This document shows, piece by piece, positions 36,096 through 44,555 of a stretch of 64,000 bases of DNA. The position numbers and the translations under genes are program-made. Position 1 is the stretch's first letter, and each line of letters starts with the position of its first letter. Under the pieces are notes generated by a model. It did no database searches. It saw only the letters and a program-made list of their open reading frames with translations, and was not told the DNA's origin. The DNA is from Desulfosporosinus shakirovi (GTDB taxonomy: Bacteria > Bacillota > Desulfitobacteriia > Desulfitobacteriales > Desulfitobacteriaceae), in contig NZ_JAJDOO010000019.1 in the NCBI RefSeq assembly GCF_020595055.1, positions 1 to 64,000 on the forward strand, read 5' to 3'.

Positions 36096-37077
36096 AATAA
36101 TTCACCCTGGGATCCAATTTCTTATAAACAGTATCCGCCAGCAGATTCATGCTCAACACCAATACAGCCACAAATAAAAAGATCCCTTGAATCAATACAT
36201 AATCCCGAAGCATGACAGCTTCCCTCATCAAACGGCCAAGTCCGGGATAGCTGAAAACGTTTTCCACCAGAACTGCACCGCCAAACATAGCACCCAAACT
36301 GAGAAAGACTCGGGTAATCACAGGCAGGAGAGCATTCTTCAGAGCATGACGAAAAATAATCCGAACTCTTGCTAAGCCTTTAGCCCTGGCTGTCCGCATG
36401 TAATCCTTGGCCAGAACTTCTAACATACTGTTGCGGGAAAGAAGATAAAACCCTCCGACCCTGGTGAGTGAAAGTGTCAGAACCGGTAAAAAAGCATGGT
36501 GAAGGATATCTTTGACCCTTTCCAAAGAGGTATCATACTGGGCGAAGGAACTCATGCCTCCAAAGAGGGGAAACCAACCGAACTGACCTGCGAGTATGAA
36601 GAGCAGCAGTATCCCCACCAAAAAAGCAGGTATCTCGGATATTGTAATCATGAGAAAATATAATAACTTGTCCAAGAGACTGTCCCGGTACCAAGCGGAG
36701 CCCCCCCCCATCATCGTCCCTGCCACAGTGCTGATCAGAATGGCTCCCAGCACAATCCCCACAGTCCAGAGCAGTCTCTTGCCAATCATCTCCAGGACAC
36801 TTACATTGTAATAGATGCTGTACCCTATGTCCCCCCGGCAAAGATTAACCAAATAGTGTCCATACTGGACGGGAAGGGGTTTATCCAGACCGTAATAGGC
36901 TTTATACTTGTCGATCTGCTCCTGGCTGTAGGAAATAAAGACCTGCCCCTCCTCCTCAGCAGACAAGAACGTAAAGGGGTCCCCCGGCATCAGCCGGGGA
37001 ATCATAAAATTCAGGGTAATAATCAGCAGGAATGTCATGAGATATTCCGTCCACTTCCAAAGCATCCTCTTTTTCAT
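36085..37077 (-). CDS. Dipeptide/nickel-type ABC transporter permease B (operon 2)
   Basis: 330 residues, DppB-like. The EAA-loop region reads DYMRTARAKGLARVRIIFRHAL and the C-terminus YKKLDPRVNYYDG. It starts 3 bp after the binding-protein stop. Part of the methyltransferase-SBP-B-C-ATPase operon controlled by cobalamin riboswitch 2. Confidence 0.92.
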   Translation of the reverse strand: MKKRMLWKWTEYLMTFLLIITLNFMIPRLMPGDPFTFLSAEEEGQVFISYSQEQIDKYKAYYGLDKPLPVQYGHYLVNLCRGDIGYSIYYNVSVLEMIGKRLLWTVGIVLGAILISTVAGTMMGGGSAWYRDSLLDKLLYFLMITISEIPAFLVGILLLFILAGQFGWFPLFGGMSSFAQYDTSLERVKDILHHAFLPVLTLSLTRVGGFYLLSRNSMLEVLAKDYMRTARAKGLARVRIIFRHALKNALLPVITRVFLSLGAMFGGAVLVENVFSYPGLGRLMREAVMLRDYVLIQGIFLFVAVLVLSMNLLADTVYKKLDPRVNYYDG

Positions 37078-37080
37078 GGC

Positions 37081-38694
37081 CTATTTCACATCAACAAAGG
37101 ATATTTTGGAGTGGGTAACATTGTGATGGTCAAACATGTATTTCCAGCCCTCATACTTGGCAGGCTTGTACACTACATAGCCGGTAGTGTTGATCAGAGG
37201 AAGAAGAGGGATTTCCTGGGCAATGAGCTCCTGCAGTTTGAGGACGATCTCCTTCCTCTTTTGCTGATCCATTTCATAAAGTTGAGCCTCGGCTAACCTT
37301 TCAAGCTCGGGATTGCTGTACCCTGGTATGCCTGTGACGCTACCCGGGGCTGATGCTTCCCTGGTATAGACAGTTCTCAGCACATCCGCATCATTGCCTA
37401 AACCCCCTCCGCTGTTCAAAACCAATTCATAGTCATCTTTTTTAACAGCGGCATCCCTTGTTTTAGTGTCGACGCTCTTAATCTCCAGCTCGATTCCTGC
37501 CTTAGCCAGACTTATTTTCATCAGCTCGGCAATGCGGATTTCTTCATTAGAATTGCCAAGCAACAGCTTGAAGCGCAGGGTTTTCCCGGCCAGCAGTTGT
37601 TTGCTCTTCTCCAGATCGAATTCATAGTTCTTCACCTCGGGGTTATACCAGATGTGCTCTGCAGACAGGTAACCGGCACTGGCCGGTACTGCCGCGCCTC
37701 GGAACACTTTCTCCGCTAATTCCTGCTCATCAATGGCATAGGCCAGAGCCTGGCGGATTTGCAAATCCTTTAATTCACTTCGTCTTTCCATATTGAGCAA
37801 CAAACGATATCCGAAAAAGGAGGGATTCTCCAGGACCTTATAGTCCGGCTTGTCTTGGTACTTCGCCAAAATATCCGGGGTTATCTCGGCAATATCTAAG
37901 CCCCCTTGTTCAAAGGCCAGCACAATATTGTTAGCGGCGGCAGAGTTTCCGGAGGCAGAAATAGGCAAAAATCGGATCACTTCCGCACTCGGCTGGGGAC
38001 CCCAGTACTCTTGGAAGGCTTCAAATTTATACATTCCCTGCTCTTTGTCATACTCTTTTAAGACATAGGGGCCGGAGCCGATGAGGGCTTCCTTGGTCAT
38101 ATTTTTCTGAGGCTCAGTCACCTCTTTCCAGATATGTTCAGGTATGATCCTGGTCGCGCCTATCTTTCCAAGGGCCACGGCCAAGGGAAATTCTACGGTT
38201 ATTTTGACGGTTTTCGGATTCAAAACCTCAATTTTCTCAATGAAGCTCTTTCCATCAATCAGTGTTTCATTAGCAACGGGAGGATATTTGGCAAAGTATT
38301 CAAAGGAGAACTTTACATCCTCTGCCGTTAAAGGTTGTCCATCCTGCCATTGCACATTGTCCCGGAGTGTGAAGATGTATTCCTTTCCGTCAGAAGATAT
38401 CTCCCACTTCTCCGCAAGCCAGGAAATTGGGCCTTTCTCCCCTCGTTCCAGCAGACTGTCAAAAACCAACCACATCTTGGAAAAACCCGGCCCCCTGGAG
38501 CTGTGGGTGAAGGGAGAGGGATAACCATTATCCCCGCCAGGCAGGTTTAGGACCTCTACTTTTGCAGATCCTGAGGAGGTGGGGTCAGTCCCCGCCGAAG
38601 CCGATTCGAAAGGCTTCCCACATCCGGCAGCAGTAAGAGTAACTGCCGCAATTAACGTGACTGCTGCAAGCTTTTTGAAATATCCTTTCCACAT
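37081..38694 (-). CDS. Extracellular solute-binding lipoprotein, family 5 (operon 2)
   Basis: 537 residues, SBP_bac_5. Lipobox LTAAGC then GKPFES. AEDVKFSFEYFAKYPP and GSGPYVLKEYDKEQG are family segments. Start at 38694 after AAGGAGGAGATTACACAT; a TTG start 36 bp upstream would overlap the methyltransferase gene. Control by a cobalamin riboswitch suggests a corrinoid, cobalt or corrinoid-related ligand rather than a nutrient peptide (inference). Confidence 0.9.
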   Translation of the reverse strand: MWKGYFKKLAAVTLIAAVTLTAAGCGKPFESASAGTDPTSSGSAKVEVLNLPGGDNGYPSPFTHSSRGPGFSKMWLVFDSLLERGEKGPISWLAEKWEISSDGKEYIFTLRDNVQWQDGQPLTAEDVKFSFEYFAKYPPVANETLIDGKSFIEKIEVLNPKTVKITVEFPLAVALGKIGATRIIPEHIWKEVTEPQKNMTKEALIGSGPYVLKEYDKEQGMYKFEAFQEYWGPQPSAEVIRFLPISASGNSAAANNIVLAFEQGGLDIAEITPDILAKYQDKPDYKVLENPSFFGYRLLLNMERRSELKDLQIRQALAYAIDEQELAEKVFRGAAVPASAGYLSAEHIWYNPEVKNYEFDLEKSKQLLAGKTLRFKLLLGNSNEEIRIAELMKISLAKAGIELEIKSVDTKTRDAAVKKDDYELVLNSGGGLGNDADVLRTVYTREASAPGSVTGIPGYSNPELERLAEAQLYEMDQQKRKEIVLKLQELIAQEIPLLPLINTTGYVVYKPAKYEGWKYMFDHHNVTHSKISFVDVK

Positions 38695-38714
38695 ATGTGT
38701 AATCTCCTCCTTAT

Positions 38715-39530
38715 TTACTTGTTTTTCCAATACAGCCAGACAGTTTTTGATTGGAAACGATCCTTGACAATTCCACCCTCTGAGATTGTCGTCAAATACT
38801 GCTTGATCTCCTGTTTCTCCTCGCTGCTTAGTTCATTTTTCCCTTGGAATTGAGAACAGTAATAGCTGAAAGCATCTTCAAGAGACCGGACATTTTCTCT
38901 TTTCATGTCGTAATAGGCCAGCTCCGGATAAATTCCGGCTTGCCAGAGGCTATTGAAGCTGCAGTACACATTCCTGCCATAATCGATGACCCTCGGCTCC
39001 CGCTTTAAGACATCTTTTTCGATTTGTTCTTTAACCTGTTCATGTCTGTCTAAGTGTCCGCTCATGAAGCAATAGCCCTTGGAAACATTGATCAGTTTCT
39101 CAAGGCTTTTTCTGCTGTTAATAGCAGGACTCATGATCGCCGCCGCAAAATCAAACTTTTTTCTCCAGCCCAAGGCATCTATATCAATTCCTTCCCAAGG
39201 CATTTCTAAAAATTCTACATTTCTTACCCCTTCTTCCGCTGCATTTTGTCGAGCCAATTCCAACATCTTAGGGGAAAAATCCAGCGCTGTCACACTTTTT
39301 GCTGTTTTGGAGAACTCCAGGGCATATTTCCCCGCCCCACAGCCGATATCAATGACATCATACCCCTGATTAAGCATCCCTTTGTCCATAAAGAACTTGA
39401 TAACATTTCTGACCATTTCCTGAGACTTATTTTCCTTAAACTCCTTGGCCCTAAAGTCCCACCCCATCCTGCTTTCTTCCATGGAAGCCTGGTCCTTGCT
39501 CCAGAGCTTATCAAAATACTCAAAATCCAT
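38715..39530 (-). CDS. Class I SAM-dependent methyltransferase (operon 2)
   Basis: 271 residues. SAM motif I is VIDIGCGAGKYALEFSK (about 59-75) and motif II ALDFSPKMLELA. It is a clear paralogue of the enzyme at 41509-42330: both begin MDxxYxxxLW and end in QxKTxWxYW, and share the RENVRSLEDAFSYY/REHVRSLEEAHSYY stretch. Ribosome-binding site AAAGGAGATAAAATAA. First gene behind cobalamin riboswitch 2. Substrate unknown. Confidence 0.87.
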   Translation of the reverse strand: MDFEYFDKLWSKDQASMEESRMGWDFRAKEFKENKSQEMVRNVIKFFMDKGMLNQGYDVIDIGCGAGKYALEFSKTAKSVTALDFSPKMLELARQNAAEEGVRNVEFLEMPWEGIDIDALGWRKKFDFAAAIMSPAINSRKSLEKLINVSKGYCFMSGHLDRHEQVKEQIEKDVLKREPRVIDYGRNVYCSFNSLWQAGIYPELAYYDMKRENVRSLEDAFSYYCSQFQGKNELSSEEKQEIKQYLTTISEGGIVKDRFQSKTVWLYWKNK

Positions 39531-39694
39531 TTATTTTATCTCCTTTTAGGTGTTTGATTTTCCAACTGGTAGTTATACTTTCTGCCTAGACCCCCATGCC
39601 GCTGCTCCGGCGCCAACAGATGATGAAAAGCAGACTCGGGTCGGGCTGTGCAGCATCCGCAGAGAATAATAAGTATTCTTTTTCAGAGTAAAAT

Positions 39695-39721
39695 AAAAAA
39701 CCCTTCACCAATAGAAGGGTT
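39695..39721 (-). terminator. Terminator of cobalamin riboswitch 2
   Basis: Minus strand AACCCTTC-TATTGGT-GAAGGGTT followed by TTTTATTTT, between riboswitch 2 and the methyltransferase gene. Confidence 0.85.
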
Positions 39722-39799
39722 AAGAGCTTAATCCGTATCAGGCAACAACAGCACTCCTGACAACACAGGCACACCCCCTAACAATCCCGTAGGTAGTTT

Positions 39800-39942
39800 G
39801 ATCTTTGGCATAAGCAGGTCTCCTGGCTTAAGATCATTATCTATTCACGTCTTCCCGAAAAATACTTTCCAGTGACATTTGTGAAAAGACTCCCTTTTAC
39901 AGTGGCGGGTACCGCGTCAGCTTCCACTGACTTCCCTTTTCA
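39800..39942 (-). ncRNA. Cobalamin riboswitch 2
   Basis: Minus strand boxes in order: AAGGGAAGTCAG, GACGCGGTACCCGCCACTGTA, GTCACTGGAAA, CGGGAAGACG and AAGCCAGGAGACCTGC. It controls the methyltransferase and dipeptide/nickel-type ABC operon 2. Confidence 0.93.
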
Positions 39943-40175
39943 ATTCTTTCTCTCAAGAAAGAATCACTTATCCCTATATTCAGTTAATTTCATCTTACCA
40001 TAAAACTACAAAATATGTATAGTCCGAACTATTTTTTCAGAAAACAGTTTCTGGGAAATACTCGGCAAGGCAAGTATCTTGGTCATTCTCATATATCTTC
40101 CGCAAACCTATTGTTTCCACGAATGTTTTTCCCTGTATATTCACTCACCTTTAGATTTATCAAATACTGTAAATC

Positions 40176-40664
40176 TTAGGCCTTTTGCCGTAAAAGAAGG
40201 TTATAAAGATTATTTACATATTTCAATGTTTCTTCATCATCTATATTAAGATATGAGACCGTTCTGTCATTTCCTGACATGGTCTTGACATCATTCAAGA
40301 TTAACTCCTTCTCTGAGAGTAGTACCGCAGATGATTTTATTATATGAGAGTCATTCTCCAGCGTAATAATGTAAGTAGATTCTTGTAATACTCTTTCCCC
40401 GTTATCCATTAGCGCAATTTCTTGCTCTGGGCTTAATTTTACTACCTTCACTTTTGCTAAATCTATAATTGTTTGATTAATAATATTTTTATCCGATACT
40501 GTTATGTTACCAACTTTAGAATTCTCAATTATCATTTCTGTTATTTGTAATTTATCAATTGGATTTATTTTATCAGTTGTTAGGACTTCTGCATCCCTAT
40601 TACATCCTAATAATAAAAGTAATGATAAAATTGCTAAGACTGCAAAGCTGCTAATTCTCTCCAA
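40176..40664 (-). CDS. Hypothetical lipoprotein
   Basis: 162 residues. The N-terminal signal (ISSFAVLAILSLLLLLGC) ends in a lipobox with Cys, so it is probably anchored outside. The rest is a small mixed alpha/beta domain with no family I recognise. A TTG start at 40664 is chosen because GAGGTG stands six bases before it; a GTG 9 bp upstream overlaps that site. Its AT content is higher than that of the neighbours. Confidence 0.65.
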   Translation of the reverse strand: MERISSFAVLAILSLLLLLGCNRDAEVLTTDKINPIDKLQITEMIIENSKVGNITVSDKNIINQTIIDLAKVKVVKLSPEQEIALMDNGERVLQESTYIITLENDSHIIKSSAVLLSEKELILNDVKTMSGNDRTVSYLNIDDEETLKYVNNLYNLLLRQKA

Positions 40665-40765
40665 ATCTGACACCTCTTCTTCCGTACATGTTTATATTCG
40701 GGCTTGGGCCATAGTCTATCAGGCGGCGTGCCATGCCCGATTCTCTATCCGGACATTTCTTGTTG

Positions 40766-40788
40766 ATTTTGTCTCCGAGACAAAATCT
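40766..40788. repeat. Perfect inverted repeat
   Basis: GATTTTGTCT-CCG-AGACAAAATC. It lies between the lipoprotein gene and leader G; possibly a terminator or an operator. Confidence 0.5.
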
Positions 40789-40866
40789 ACTTAATTTATT
40801 TATTTCGGACATATGTCTAGCAGGAATTCAGGAGCTGTTGTAGAAGATAACTGTATCTAAGCTCCC

Positions 40867-40938
40867 AAGATCATGAAGATGTTGGTAAAGACCATGGAGG
40901 TCTGACTTTGATAGGTCAGTTTTCTCTTGGTCTTTTTT
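40867..40938 (+). ncRNA. CCATGGAGG leader, copy G (upstream of fmdE)
   Basis: P1 GATC-ATGAA-GATG (40869-40881), P2 GACC-ATGGA-GGTC (40890-40902), inner CTGAC-TTTGATAG-GTCAG, then TTGGTCTTTTTT. GACCA pairs with TGGTC as the terminator. A GGAGCT/AGCTCC pair (40831-40836 and 40860-40865) may add a stem just upstream. Confidence 0.75.
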
Positions 40939-40973
40939 AATTTTTTTATAAAGTAAAAAGGGGGATTGAATTT

Positions 40974-41504
40974 ATGTGTAGAGTGCAAACATTGTGGGAA
41001 AAAGCGGTAGAATTTCACGGACATGAGTGCCCAGGTCTGGCGATCGGCTATAAAGCTTGTGAAGCAGCCATTAAGAAGCTGGGTATTCGGTTTTCTGCGG
41101 ATGAAGAAATTGTCTGTGTCACTGAAAACGACGCTTGCGGAGTTGATGCTGTACAGGTAATTACGGGCTGTACTTTTGGAAAGGGGAATCTTTTGTACAA
41201 AGGCACAGGCAAAATGGCCTTCAGCTTTTTTAACCGCTCCAATGGCGAAAGCCTGAGAATGATAGTAAAGCCTTTAAATGAAGAAATGGATCGCCGGCAA
41301 CGTCAAGAATACCTTCTGAACTCACCTGCCGAAGAACTTTTTAACTTCTCCAAGCCGTCCTTTGATTTGCCCGAAAAGGCCAGACTCTTTACTACCGTAA
41401 TTTGTGAGAATTGCGGAGAAGGAGCTCCCGAGCACAAGATGCGAATCAATGACGGCAAAAAAGTGTGCCTGGACTGCTTCAAGGACTATTCGAGAGGGTG
41501 GTAA
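40974..41504 (+). CDS. FmdE family protein with C-terminal zinc ribbon
   Basis: 176 residues. The FmdE core (PF02663) shows FHGHECPGLAIGYKA (about 14-28) with its conserved His and Cys, and ENDACGVDAVQVITGCTFGKGN (about 50-71). The C-terminal zinc ribbon is CENCGE then CLDCF. FmdE was named from methanogen formylmethanofuran dehydrogenase loci, but bacterial members stand apart from that enzyme and their role is unsettled; the conserved Cys/His suggest metal binding. It is followed 4 bp later by a methyltransferase and preceded by leader G. Confidence 0.92.
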   Translation: MCRVQTLWEKAVEFHGHECPGLAIGYKACEAAIKKLGIRFSADEEIVCVTENDACGVDAVQVITGCTFGKGNLLYKGTGKMAFSFFNRSNGESLRMIVKPLNEEMDRRQRQEYLLNSPAEELFNFSKPSFDLPEKARLFTTVICENCGEGAPEHKMRINDGKKVCLDCFKDYSRGW

Positions 41505-41508
41505 AGAG

Positions 41509-42330
41509 ATGGATATACAATATTACGCCGATCTGTGGAGCGAAGGAAAGGTTGCCAGGGCCTCAGCGACGGCCTTTTGGGACAATCGGGCCGATGAGTT
41601 CAATAAATTAGTTTCCCCAAAAACTTCTGACCAACGAATTGGGAAAATGCTTGGATTCATGTCTGATCATAATCTTTTTGCTAAAAACAGCAGTGTTCTG
41701 GACATAGGTTGCGGCCCGGGAGGATTTGCCGTTGAATTTGCTAAGACATCCCGTGACGTTACCGGCCTGGACATATCCTCTAAAATGCTGGACCATGCCC
41801 ATGAAAATGCTGCCGCCGCCAACCTGACCAATATCTCCTTTAAAAACTTAAATTGGGATGACGTCAACCTTGAGGAATACGGTTGGAAAAAACGATTTGA
41901 CTTAGTTACAGCCATCAACAGCCCAGGAATTCATGATCAAGTCACCCTGGAAAAGATGATCGCTGCCAGTAAGGGCTACTGTTTTTTGTCTAATTTTGTG
42001 AGTCGTTCCGACTCTGTTCAGGACGTTATTCGCGCGGAAATCCTTCAGCTTAAAGATCCAAAATTTTATGTTAATACAGTCTACTGTATTTTTAATATTC
42101 TTTGGCTAATGGGGTATCATCCCCACATTACCTATGTGGATACTGATCGAGAGCATGTCCGCTCACTCGAAGAAGCACATAGTTATTATGGCACACTTTT
42201 CGAACTTAAAAATGGCCCCGCTGATGATCAAAACAAGCTAATTAAGAATTATCTCGAACATATCTCTCCTGATGGATTTGTGAGAGAGAGGGTTCAGACA
42301 AAAACTGCTTGGATCTATTGGAATGTCTGA
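41509..42330 (+). CDS. Class I SAM-dependent methyltransferase in the fmdE operon
   Basis: 273 residues. SAM motif I VLDIGCGPGGFAVEFAK (about 64-80), motif II GLDISSKMLDHA. Paralogue of the operon 2 enzyme at 38715-39530. The start at 41509 lies just after the fmdE stop with GAGAGGGTGG upstream; a longer frame into fmdE was discarded. The recurrent pairing of this methyltransferase with FmdE here, and with the ABC importer in operon 2, suggests one pathway. Confidence 0.88.
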   Translation: MDIQYYADLWSEGKVARASATAFWDNRADEFNKLVSPKTSDQRIGKMLGFMSDHNLFAKNSSVLDIGCGPGGFAVEFAKTSRDVTGLDISSKMLDHAHENAAAANLTNISFKNLNWDDVNLEEYGWKKRFDLVTAINSPGIHDQVTLEKMIAASKGYCFLSNFVSRSDSVQDVIRAEILQLKDPKFYVNTVYCIFNILWLMGYHPHITYVDTDREHVRSLEEAHSYYGTLFELKNGPADDQNKLIKNYLEHISPDGFVRERVQTKTAWIYWNV

Positions 42331-42365
42331 TTTGTGAATTGTTTTGCTTTCAGATTGATAATAGT

Positions 42366-42587
42366 TTATGGCCAAAGTTCTTCACCATTTTTATCTAAGA
42401 AATGATATTCAAAATAACTACTGCTGTTCTGCGTCAATAAATCCAAATAATAAACTTGATTCGGAGGGTTTTCCACATAAACTGTCGGTTCATCTTTCGG
42501 ACCCATATCGGCATAGGAGGGTGTTGGAAAAACGATCACAAGCAGGCAGCTGATAAAAGCAGCCAGTAGCAGTTTCTTTCTTTTCAT
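42366..42587 (-). CDS. Short secreted protein, probably a truncated DMGPK-type protein
   Basis: 73 residues. A signal peptide (MKRKKLLLAAFISCLLVIVF, cleavage likely after SYA) is followed by DMGPKDEPTVYVENPP. That start resembles a family of larger Firmicute membrane proteins of about 300 residues, so this copy seems to lack most of its length. GGAGGTTCGTT precedes the ATG at 42587. Confidence 0.55.
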   Translation of the reverse strand: MKRKKLLLAAFISCLLVIVFPTPSYADMGPKDEPTVYVENPPNQVYYLDLLTQNSSSYFEYHFLDKNGEELWP

Positions 42588-42759
42588 AACGAACCTCCAT
42601 AAAATACAAATTATCTTCCTTCGCTTTTTATACAACTGCGAAGGAATACAATACCCAAATACTTTAACAATTGTTGGTTATCCTTAGTCATAATAAATTT
42701 TCTCCTCAATCAACCTCTTTTTTACTTCTCCAAAGAAAAGCTCCGACATGATTAAGCTT

Positions 42760-42844
42760 ATAACGTCCAGAGGGTTTGCGACGTCGGGTTACTACCTTCA
42801 TATTCTCTCCGATGTTGCAAACCCTCTGTTAGGCAAACCGCCGT
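42760..42844 (-). repeat. attC-like imperfect palindrome 1
   Basis: A 20-bp stem, CAGAGGGTTTGCGACGTCGG (42768-42787) and CCGATGTTGCAAACCCTCTG (42819-42838), differing only by G-U compatible changes, with a 31-nt loop. It is flanked by TTATAAC on the left and GTTAGGC on the right; the latter fits the integron R' consensus GTTRRRY. On the minus strand a gene remnant ends 13 bp before it. Confidence 0.45.
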
Positions 42845-42856
42845 GGGAACAGGCGG

Positions 42857-42925
42857 CTACTCTTTAAGCCTTTCCACCATATATCCAGCAATCCGGCTCG
42901 CGTTTTGACTGCATTTCTCCTTCAC
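42857..42925 (-). pseudogene. C-terminal gene remnant (KEKCSQNASRIAGYMVERLKE)
   Basis: About 22 codons in one minus frame read like a real protein end, then stop at 42857. Upstream the frame runs into a palindrome and unrelated sequence. Family not recognised. Confidence 0.35.
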
Positions 42926-42971
42926 GTAGCAGGTCAAATTCGCCCACGTAGGCGAATTTGACCTGCTACGT
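42924..42971. repeat. Perfect 21-bp inverted repeat with 6-nt loop
   Basis: Arms at 42924-42944 (starting ACGTAGCAGGTC) and 42951-42971, loop CACGTA. The 14-bp GCAGGTCAAATTCG within the left arm recurs at 52828-52841. Confidence 0.8.
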
Positions 42972-43070
42972 AAAGAGCCTGCCAACGCCACTGAGATCGC
43001 CCCGGTGACTGAAGGAAGCCAAGGATCTGTATCAGCATGGGGAATGGGGCACCTAAAATACAAATTATGC

Positions 43071-44084
43071 TTATTCAGCACAGGGAATCAGTCCAAGTCT
43101 TTCTATGGTCTCTGCGCCATCTGTTCCTTGAAGCCAGGTGATAACCGCCCGGGCGCTGTGATCCTTCGACAGGTCGGAGCGAAAGACCGCGTAATAGCCG
43201 TCGGCCAGGGGATAATTGCCCTGCGCAATATTCTCAGCTGTGGGCGGTACTCCATTAAATGAGAGGATTTTCAGACGCTCGCCGATGCCAGTTACTTCAT
43301 TCATCTGCTGCAGGTAAGTATAGAGGGTGTAGCCCAATGCATAGCTGTTGGTCGGGCTCCCTGACAAACCGCCTTTATGGTAAAACGCCACCTGCTCCAG
43401 CATTCCCTCCATAGTAAGCTCTACATAATTATGCTGAATCTTGGGGTGCATTTCCTGATTGTTTAGGATCAGATTGTCCATTTGAGACTGGCTTCCGCTG
43501 TCGGAATTACGGCAAATAGGAATAAGTTTTCTATCCGGCCCTCCCAGCTTACTCCAGTTGGTAATCCCATAGTTCAGATATATTTCTCTGATTTGCTCCA
43601 ATGTTATGGATTCCGCTGTATTCTCAGCGGAGGTGATAAATATCAAAGCCTCGGCGGCAACCTTGTGGAATTCCAGTTCCACGCCTGCATTCTCCGCCTC
43701 CTCCAGTACATCGGCAGAGGCATAGGGTACGAAGATCACATCCACCTTCCCTTCAATCAAAAGACGATAGGAGGGTACGGTTTTCGATGCCTTTGTGGGA
43801 TATCCGTCTGTATTGGCCCCCTCCTCGCCATACATAGCCCGGTATACAGCCTGCACGATGGAGAGTGTAGAAGTTGATCCGTCAATTATCGGATAATTCT
43901 TAGCAGTAATACCAAGGGTCGCGGCCCTGGTCGTCATTGTGCTGTCAGTATTGCCATTAGGAGCAGGCTGTGTTGTGTTAGGGGGCAGTGTTGGCTGTTG
44001 CACTTCGGTAGTGCCGATGATGGAACAGGCACAAAGGGTCAGCAGCATTAAGATGGCCACTATCAGACTAATGATTCTCTGCAT
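43071..44084 (-). CDS. PstS-like periplasmic substrate-binding lipoprotein
   Basis: 337 residues. Signal with lipobox LTLCAC then SIIGTT. The family fold is shown by YPIIDGSTSTLSIVQAVYRAMYG (the ligand-loop region of phosphate-binding-like proteins), FVPYASADVL and YLNYGITNWSKLGG. No permease genes are adjacent, so it may be a stand-alone sensor or an orphan. The start at 44084 (GAGG six bases upstream) is preferred to an ATG two codons earlier. Confidence 0.8.
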   Translation of the reverse strand: MQRIISLIVAILMLLTLCACSIIGTTEVQQPTLPPNTTQPAPNGNTDSTMTTRAATLGITAKNYPIIDGSTSTLSIVQAVYRAMYGEEGANTDGYPTKASKTVPSYRLLIEGKVDVIFVPYASADVLEEAENAGVELEFHKVAAEALIFITSAENTAESITLEQIREIYLNYGITNWSKLGGPDRKLIPICRNSDSGSQSQMDNLILNNQEMHPKIQHNYVELTMEGMLEQVAFYHKGGLSGSPTNSYALGYTLYTYLQQMNEVTGIGERLKILSFNGVPPTAENIAQGNYPLADGYYAVFRSDLSKDHSARAVITWLQGTDGAETIERLGLIPCAE

Positions 44085-44101
44085 ATGCATCCTCGACTTT
44101 C

Positions 44102-44314
44102 TTAGGTAGAAACTAATGTCACCAGTACAATTTCCGGTCTATTGTAAAACCTAATCGGTAAAACGCTTTCTCCTAAACCACCATTAATAATCATTTTCGT
44201 AGAACCGGAAGTAAATTGGCCGTAATCAAACTCAGGGAAAAATCCTTGCCCCGGCGCTATCACTGCACCAACCAATGAAAACAGTACCCTCTCTAGTCTT
44301 TTATTCAGATCCAT
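44102..44314 (-). pseudogene. C-terminal fragment of a calcineurin-like metallophosphoesterase
   Basis: 70 codons. From residue 16 the sequence GAVIAPGQGFFPEFDYGQ and then INGGLGESVLPIRFYNRPEIV matches the end of YkuE-like membrane phosphoesterases. The metal-binding N-terminal three quarters are absent. Confidence 0.75.
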
Positions 44315-44555
44315 TTTTTGAACAGCTGAACAGTTCCCTCTTTCCTTCCAAATCCTCCATGAGAGCGACTGGCCCTATATGAATATAAGGCCTTCCGCAT
44401 CGCAATAAATATACCAACATGCCCTTAACCAGCATATGAAGAAGGATACTCGAAATCGCCAGATCGGCACCGCCATGCCAACAGTCTGCGGTGGCAATAA
44501 AATCTCTGCCGCATTCATTGAGAGTTAGTTTAATGATGATGACTCCTACACTCAT
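44301..44555 (-). CDS. Hypothetical protein overlapping the NifX-like gene
   Basis: 84 residues with a His/Cys-containing start (NECGRDFIATADCWHGGADLA) and a hydrophobic middle. It overlaps the end of the preceding gene by 26 bp and the phosphoesterase fragment by 14 bp. No family recognised; it may itself be a fragment. Confidence 0.4.
   Translation of the reverse strand: MSVGVIIIKLTLNECGRDFIATADCWHGGADLAISSILLHMLVKGMLVYLLRCGRPYIHIGPVALMEDLEGKRELFSCSKNGSE

Noticed and set aside
40869-40908. Leader peptide inside the CCATGGAGG leaders (MK-x-x-x-K-x-MEV in copies A, C and G)
   Set aside because: The frame holds in three copies only, copy B is shifted, D-F lack the first ATG, and no ribosome-binding site precedes it. 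Base pairing explains the conservation better.
21381-40938. Leaders as NiCo, Moco, guanidine-II, T-box or ANTAR-target RNAs
   Set aside because: None of the hallmark sequences (four-way junction of NiCo, ACGR loops, T-box AGGGTGGNACCGCG, hexaloop A1/G4) is present. A database search was not possible, so this is a judgement from memory.
42975-43055. Degenerate cobalamin riboswitch on the plus strand (GCCACTGAGATC ... GAAGCCAAGGATCTG)
   Set aside because: Only scattered similarity to the B12 box and no complete core. It lies at the end of a converging gene. Could be a remnant but not supported.
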